From Alphaproteobacteria bacterium 41-28 (GTDB taxonomy: Bacteria > Pseudomonadota > Alphaproteobacteria > UBA9655): a stretch of 38,722 nt of DNA. Shown here one piece after another: positions 34,287-38,722 of this stretch. How positions within the stretch are numbered: the first letter of the stretch is position 1; every line of letters begins with the position of its first letter. A model generated the notes under the pieces. The model was not told the DNA's origin. It saw nothing but the letters and a program-made list of their open reading frames with translations, and ran no database searches. The DNA lies in contig MKUL01000069.1 in assembly GCA_001897795.1 (NCBI GenBank), forward strand, positions 1 to 38,722. The letters are read 5' to 3'. The translations under genes and the position numbers were made by a program.

Positions 34287-35531
34287 ATGAACAATACAAA
34301 AACATTAACGAACAGGCTTTCTTTACGCAACTGGAAAGAATTAGCTTATAATGGTCAAGAAGAATTAGCTCTGAATTTGTCTGATCAAGAATTAGATAAT
34401 AATACTTGTCAAGATATGTTAAAAATTCCTTTTTCATCGCTAATTTTACAGAGGTGTCACTTAGGGGAAAAAGAAATTTTTACTCTATCACGACACTCTA
34501 AAATTAAAAAATTAGACTTGTCAGAAAATAATATTGGAGTTGCTGGCGCCAAGACACTATCCACAGGGAACTTGAGTTTCCTTCTTTCTTTAGATTTGAC
34601 TGGAAATCACATTGGAGACTCTGGAACAAAATTGCTCACAACAGGTAACCTAAGTTCGCTGATTTCATTGTATCTAGTAAGAAATGGTGTTGGTGACATA
34701 GGAGCAAAAGCGCTTTCAAAAAGTACCTTAAGCTCTCTAACTTCCTTATATTTGGCAGGAAATAATATTGGAACTGCTGGAGCAGAAGCATTTTCTTCCG
34801 GTGACTTAGGTTCTTTAAAATCTTTGCATTTAGGAAAGAATAGAATAAGAACTGCTGGAACAAAAGCCCTTGTAACAGGTAATCTGAATTCTCTGAACCT
34901 TTTGTATCTAGAAGATAATCATATTGGTAATTTTGGAGCAGAGACACTTGCAAGAAGTAATTTAACTTCACTCACTTTCCTCTATTTAGAAAGCAACAAT
35001 ATTGATGATATAGGAGCTAAAGCCCTTGCGACAGGTAACTTGACTTCTTTAACCTCTCTGGATTTGGAAGACAATAACGTTAGCGATGGAGGAGTAGAAG
35101 CACTTTCAAAAGGGAATTTAAGCGCCCTGAGTTCTCTCCATCTAGGCAAGAATAGAGTAGGCATTGCTGGGATAAAGGCGCTTGTCTCTGGCAACTTAAC
35201 TGCCTTAACTTCGCTAAATTTAGAAGGAAATAATATTGGTGATGACGGCGTAGAAGCGCTTTCAAGAGGAAATTTGACGGCACTTAGTTCTCTCCATCTA
35301 GGAAAAAATAAAATAGGTATTGCTGGGATAAAGGCGCTTGCTTCAGGAAATCTGACTTCCTTAACTTCTCTGAACTTAACCGGGAACAGAATTGATACTG
35401 AAGGAATTAAGGTACTCTTAGAGGGAAATTTTAGTGCTTTAAAGTCTTTAGATTTGAGAGATAATTATATCGGAGAGAAAGCTAAAAAGCTTCTAGGAAA
35501 AATGAACTCTTTAACAGAGTTAAGACTCTGA
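34287..35531 (+). CDS. Leucine-rich-repeat protein (ribonuclease-inhibitor type)
   Basis: A 414-residue protein. After about 55 residues without repeats come some twelve 24-residue repeats with the consensus LxxLxLxxNxIGxxGAxALxxGNL, for example SLTSLDLEDNNVSDGGVEAL. This is the RI-like/NOD-type LRR, common in eukaryotes. It has no signal peptide or membrane segment. In host-associated bacteria such proteins are often translocated effectors that bind host proteins; that is inference. The DNA shows the repeat as a period of 72 bases with high similarity between neighbours, so repeat number may vary by recombination. The ATG at 34287 follows AGGCAAATT. It is the first gene of a pair with the ABC exporter 78 bases on. 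Confidence 0.88.
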   Translation: MNNTKTLTNRLSLRNWKELAYNGQEELALNLSDQELDNNTCQDMLKIPFSSLILQRCHLGEKEIFTLSRHSKIKKLDLSENNIGVAGAKTLSTGNLSFLLSLDLTGNHIGDSGTKLLTTGNLSSLISLYLVRNGVGDIGAKALSKSTLSSLTSLYLAGNNIGTAGAEAFSSGDLGSLKSLHLGKNRIRTAGTKALVTGNLNSLNLLYLEDNHIGNFGAETLARSNLTSLTFLYLESNNIDDIGAKALATGNLTSLTSLDLEDNNVSDGGVEALSKGNLSALSSLHLGKNRVGIAGIKALVSGNLTALTSLNLEGNNIGDDGVEALSRGNLTALSSLHLGKNKIGIAGIKALASGNLTSLTSLNLTGNRIDTEGIKVLLEGNFSALKSLDLRDNYIGEKAKKLLGKMNSLTELRL

Positions 35532-35609
35532 GCAACTGTAAATTCGTATAAGCTTTAAAGAACACAAAGAAATAGGATAAACTTTAATTAAGAAATAATA
35601 GATAAGTGT

Positions 35610-37397
35610 ATGCAAGATAGATTTAATAATTACAAGGTCATAAAAGACGTATTTCCTTTCCTATGGACGAAACGCGAGAAAATCCGTAAACTATTTCTTG
35701 TAGCATTTGGACTGATCTTTATTTCAATTGGTTTAGATCTTGCTGCCCCTATGGTCTTAAAGGAGATTGTTTCTAAACTCTCTTCTCCTCATAAAAGCAT
35801 GACCTATCAGCTATCCTTATTACTCGTAGCCTACGGAATTATTTGGATGCTATCTCAAACAATTCAGCAAGCAAGACAGATTATTATGGTGAGACCTTTG
35901 GAGAAGAGTATCCGCTTTTTTTGCTTTAAGTTATTTGACCATTTACATTCTTTGCCCATGAAATTTCACTTAGATAGGAAAACCGGGGTCATCACCAATG
36001 CGTTAGAGCGGGCTCAACAAGGATTTACCGATGTTTTCTGGGGATTATTTTTATTTATTATTCCTACAATCATAGAATTGTTTTTAGCGGCTACAATTTT
36101 ATGTTATTACTATGGAGCCACTTATGGTTTCATATTACTTTTTATAGCCGCTGTTTTCGTTGTCTTTACGTTCTATGCTACGGAATGGGCTTCTCATTTT
36201 CAAATCTTAAGTAACAAACAAGAATTAAATACAAATGCAAATATCGTTGATAGCTTGCTAAATTTTGCTAGCGTAAAGTACTTTAATAATAAAGAGTACG
36301 AATTACTAAAATGTGATGATCATCTTAAAAAGAGAGAACATCTCCTCGTTAAATCCATATCAAATATGGAATTGGTAAGGACGGGGCAAAGCTTTATCAT
36401 AGGAATAGGTCTAGTCTTGCTCACTTATACGGCTGGGAAACAAGCCTTATCAAGCGGTTTTGATGTGAGTGATTTTGTTCTTATCAATGGATACGTTTTA
36501 CAATTTGCGACCCCCTTACATCACATTGGGTATATCATAAGAGATATTAGGAAAGGCCTCAATGAGCTTGCTAACATAATGGAAATTTATAAGTCTAAAC
36601 CTGCAACTTCCTACCATACCGAAAAGAGCTCTCATTCACTAGATAAGCTAGAGAGTATTGAATTTGAAAATGTTTCATTTGAGTATGAACCTTCTCATAT
36701 TGTCCTTAAAAACGTGAGTTTTAATCTTCAGGCAAAGAAAACAATTGGGATTGTAGGAACAACCGGTTCAGGAAAATCTACAATTTCAAATCTTCTTTTC
36801 AAGTTTTTTAATATAAACTCAGGGAAAATATTTGTTAATAATAAAGACATTCAAACTTTAAGTACAGAAAGTTTACATAAATTATTTGGTATCGTTCCTC
36901 AGGACATCACACTTTTCAATACAACCATTTACGAGAATGTTCTCTTTGCTCGACCAAATGCCCATAGAGAAGAGGTAGAGGAAGCTATAGAGCTTGCTCA
37001 ACTTACATCTGTCATAAAAAGGTTGCCTTGTCATTATGATACAGTTGTAGGAGAAAGGGGTTTGAAGCTCTCTGGTGGAGAAAAACAACGTATTGCTATT
37101 GCAAGGGTTCTTTTGAAGCAACCCTCCTTATATATTTTTGACGAAGCAACTTCTTCTCTTGATCTTTCAACAGAAAAAATCATTATGAGAAACTTAACCC
37201 CCCTTTTAAAAACATCAACATTCTTAATCATTGCTCATCGATTAACTACAGTAATGAATGCTGACGAGATCTTAGTGCTTCATCGTGGAGTGATAGAAGA
37301 ACGAGGTACACACCTATCTCTCTTAAAGGAACAAGGAATCTATGCCTCTTTGTGGAAGGCTCACGAAGAAACTTATAAAGAGTCTAATGCGGCTTAA
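35610..37397 (+). CDS. Atm1-like ABC exporter, fused permease and ATPase
   Basis: A 595-residue half-transporter. The permease domain (about 20-320) has six helices and the Atm1-type segment NIVDSLLNFASVKYFNNKEY (212-231). The ATPase domain (about 350-590) has Walker A GTTGSGKST (383-391), signature LSGGEKQR (487-494), Walker B LYIFDE (507-512) and the H-loop His543. It forms a homodimer in the inner membrane. Relatives in alphaproteobacteria and mitochondria export glutathione-linked or iron-sulfur-related compounds and metals. The substrate here is not shown. Start ATG at 35610. It follows the LRR gene on the same strand. Confidence 0.92.
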   Translation: MQDRFNNYKVIKDVFPFLWTKREKIRKLFLVAFGLIFISIGLDLAAPMVLKEIVSKLSSPHKSMTYQLSLLLVAYGIIWMLSQTIQQARQIIMVRPLEKSIRFFCFKLFDHLHSLPMKFHLDRKTGVITNALERAQQGFTDVFWGLFLFIIPTIIELFLAATILCYYYGATYGFILLFIAAVFVVFTFYATEWASHFQILSNKQELNTNANIVDSLLNFASVKYFNNKEYELLKCDDHLKKREHLLVKSISNMELVRTGQSFIIGIGLVLLTYTAGKQALSSGFDVSDFVLINGYVLQFATPLHHIGYIIRDIRKGLNELANIMEIYKSKPATSYHTEKSSHSLDKLESIEFENVSFEYEPSHIVLKNVSFNLQAKKTIGIVGTTGSGKSTISNLLFKFFNINSGKIFVNNKDIQTLSTESLHKLFGIVPQDITLFNTTIYENVLFARPNAHREEVEEAIELAQLTSVIKRLPCHYDTVVGERGLKLSGGEKQRIAIARVLLKQPSLYIFDEATSSLDLSTEKIIMRNLTPLLKTSTFLIIAHRLTTVMNADEILVLHRGVIEERGTHLSLLKEQGIYASLWKAHEETYKESNAA

Positions 37398-37693
37398 GAC
37401 GATACTCCTAAGGATAAAGACTCATCATACTCCACCCCTTTTTAAAACAACAAATTTCATAAGTTTTTTCTTGTTTTTGTTACTCTATAATTATTTTTAA
37501 AATATTAAGTTAGGAATTTTCTTTTACTAATACAATAAAAACTTCCTGTTTTTTCTCCAATGTCCTATAGTGAAGCTAAAGAGTTAATGGTTGTGAGGTA
37601 CCATAATCCTTTTGTAAGAAGGAGTCGGAGAGTTCGCAAGACTTAAGTTTTTTTATAAGAATTGTTATGAGTCAAATGAATGATAAGAGAAAA
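37398..37693. other. Intergenic region after the ABC exporter
   Basis: About 300 bases, AT-rich, with no gene or repeat I can support. It ends at the bidirectional terminator. Confidence 0.5.
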
Positions 37694-37720
37694 GAGGCGG
37701 GTGTATCCCGCCTCCTTTTT
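37694..37720. terminator. Bidirectional rho-independent terminator
   Basis: GAGGCGGG (37694-37701), loop TGTAT, CCCGCCTC (37707-37714) form a GC-rich 8-bp stem. CTTTTT follows on the plus strand and TTTTCTCTT on the minus strand. It begins within a few bases of the stop of the minus-strand hypothetical, so it ends that gene and any plus-strand transcript. Confidence 0.85.
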
Positions 37721-37958
37721 ATGGCCTTAGATCATCATATTCTACATTTCCATCAATATCTCTTTTGATGATAATATTTTCGTTTCGATTAGCAAGATTT
37801 TCTATGGTTTGAGGGAGAAGTTCCGGGTGCCTTTTGTAGAAATATTCCTCAAAAGAAATCCTTTTACCTCTTATGCTGGATGGTCCAGAAGATTCTTGCG
37901 CAATTCTTCTTGTGATGTGCTGTCGTGTTATATTTGAGTTCATAGAGTCTGTATTCAT
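37719..37958 (-). CDS. Small hypothetical protein
   Basis: A 79-residue polar protein, MNTDSMNSNITRQHITRRIA at the start, with a central SIRGKRISFEEYFYKRHPEL and an acidic tail ending NVEYDDLRP. No known family, signal peptide or membrane segment. A clear terminator stands immediately after the stop codon, which supports it as a real gene. Its promoter region lies within 80 bases of the IS1-like transposase and may have been cut or replaced by the insertion. Function unknown. Confidence 0.5.
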   Translation of the reverse strand: MNTDSMNSNITRQHITRRIAQESSGPSSIRGKRISFEEYFYKRHPELLPQTIENLANRNENIIIKRDIDGNVEYDDLRP

Positions 37959-38040
37959 TGCATTCAGATAACTTGAGACATCTAACTAAAGATAGACATA
38001 AAGGCAGAAGAGTGGCATAATAAAGTCATGGAGGTGAGCT

Positions 38041-38722
38041 ATGACAAAAAATTGCTGCAAAAAATGTGGATCAATCAAATATGTTAAAAATGGCTTTGTA
38101 AGAGGATTACAAAGATACCGGTGTCAAGAATGTGGATGCAACTTTACAAATACAAAAAGACGTGGAATTCACCCTGCTCTTAGAGCGTTTGGAATTGTGC
38201 TCTATGGAATGTGTGGAGTTTCTATGTACAAGATAGCTAAGCTATTTGGGGTAAGTGATGTTGCTATTCTCAAATGGGTCAGGAAGGAAGCAGATTTAAT
38301 TGAAGATTCTCATTCCCATGCGGAAAGTAAGATTGTTATGATTGATGAAATGTGGCATTTTGTGAATGGAAAAAAAAGAAAGTTTGGCTCTGGAGGGCCA
38401 TTGACGGCGTATCACGTCGACCTCTCGGATGGGAATTGGGCACTCGTGGCGATTCATGCTGCAAAAGGTTAATTGATCGGGTTGATGATGGGGAGTGTGT
38501 ATTTGCAACAGATGATTGGACAGGGTTTTATCGACTTCTCCCTGAAGATCGCCATTTCCCAGGGAAAGACTTAACCTTTCCTATTGAGGCTTCTAACAGT
38601 GATATTCGTCACCGCCTTGCTCGTTTTATTCGAAGGACTAAAGCCTCCAGCAGGAGTCTCCATATGGTGCACGCTAGCTTGAAACTTACCCACCATCTTC
38701 AAGATGATTCTGTCCTTCAGTC
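38041..38722 (+). mobile_element. IS1-family insertion sequence, transposase in two frames, cut by the window end
   Basis: Frame 0 runs 38041-38472. It has an InsA-like zinc finger (C6xxC9 and C28xxC31), an HTH (about 60-80: VSMYKIAKLFGVSDVAILKW) and the first catalytic residue in MIDEMWHF (D102). At 38370-38376 lies A-AAA-AAA in exact frame-0 phase. A -1 shift there gives KKVWLWRAIDGVSRRPLGWE, then FATDDWTGFYRLLPEDRHF and IEASNSDIRHRLARFIRRTK to the window end with no stop, the expected InsB-type sequence. Without the shift the protein would end at KG. Programmed -1 frameshifting is typical of IS1, though there it occurs between InsA and InsB. The left terminal repeat is not clear; the right end is outside the window. 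Confidence 0.85.

Noticed and set aside
34636..34971. Minus-strand open frame over the LRR gene, and similar ones downstream
   Set aside because: Antisense shadow of the periodic LRR codons; not independent coding.
34500..35480. Regular 72-base DNA periodicity, considered as a CRISPR-like or minisatellite array
   Set aside because: The period equals 24 codons of an in-frame LRR protein with conserved leucine/asparagine positions, so the protein explains it fully.

Overview
The window looks like a chromosome segment of an AT-rich, host-associated alphaproteobacterium, most probably a Holosporales/Paracaedibacter-type or Rickettsiales-like intracellular bacterium. The pointers are an NTT-family ATP/ADP translocase, a Rickettsia-type secreted phospholipase D, two Fic proteins, a leucine-rich-repeat protein, a secreted DUF2608 protein, a fragment that looks like conjugation protein TraD beside a tRNA gene, many palindromic intergenic repeats, and the alphaproteobacterial order tatC-serS-nlpD-yajC-secD-secF. 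The lineage is inferred from gene content, not from a phylogeny.

Layout. 1-9.4 kb: DUF2000 protein, ATP/ADP translocase, NAD(P)HX repair enzyme (nnrE-nnrD fusion), an HTH-like protein behind a perfect inverted repeat, a HAD/MerC-like gene pair, a secreted hypothetical, xseA, ihfA and an exported helical protein. 9.4-13.8 kb: a secreted hypothetical, a Fic-MerR fusion, a small exported protein and Pld. 13.8-20.3 kb: the export/envelope block tatC-serS-nlpD-yajC-secD-secF; surE and pcm, usual between serS and nlpD in alphaproteobacteria, are absent and a nested palindrome lies there. 20.3-24.9 kb: an accessory zone with a small exported protein, diverged copies of the secF 3' end, a MITE-like repeat, a second Fic gene with a 32-bp perfect palindrome touching its start codon, a candidate structured RNA, tRNA-Thr(UGU), a TraD-like fragment and two membrane or exported hypotheticals.

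25.4-33.8 kb: a surface-carbohydrate region. Five tightly packed genes (GDPD-like phosphodiesterase, nucleotidyltransferase, cupin, eukaryotic-type phosphomannomutase, DPM1/ArnC-like GT2) lie near an ArnE/F-like small flippase and a large GT-C-like membrane protein. Together they could make, flip and use a polyprenyl-phosphate sugar, perhaps mannose. Interspersed on the minus strand are an Sfp-type phosphopantetheinyl transferase, a DUF2608 protein and an unusual exported phosphoribosyltransferase. 33.8-38.7 kb: an LRR protein, an Atm1-like ABC exporter, a small hypothetical with a bidirectional terminator, and an IS1-family element that runs off the window and whose transposase probably needs a -1 frameshift.

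The most interesting items are the compact lipid-linked sugar locus, the exported phosphoribosyltransferase, the secF-tail copies, the three-way-junction RNA candidate, and the two perfect palindromes that share a TATCATAT/ATATGATA core.
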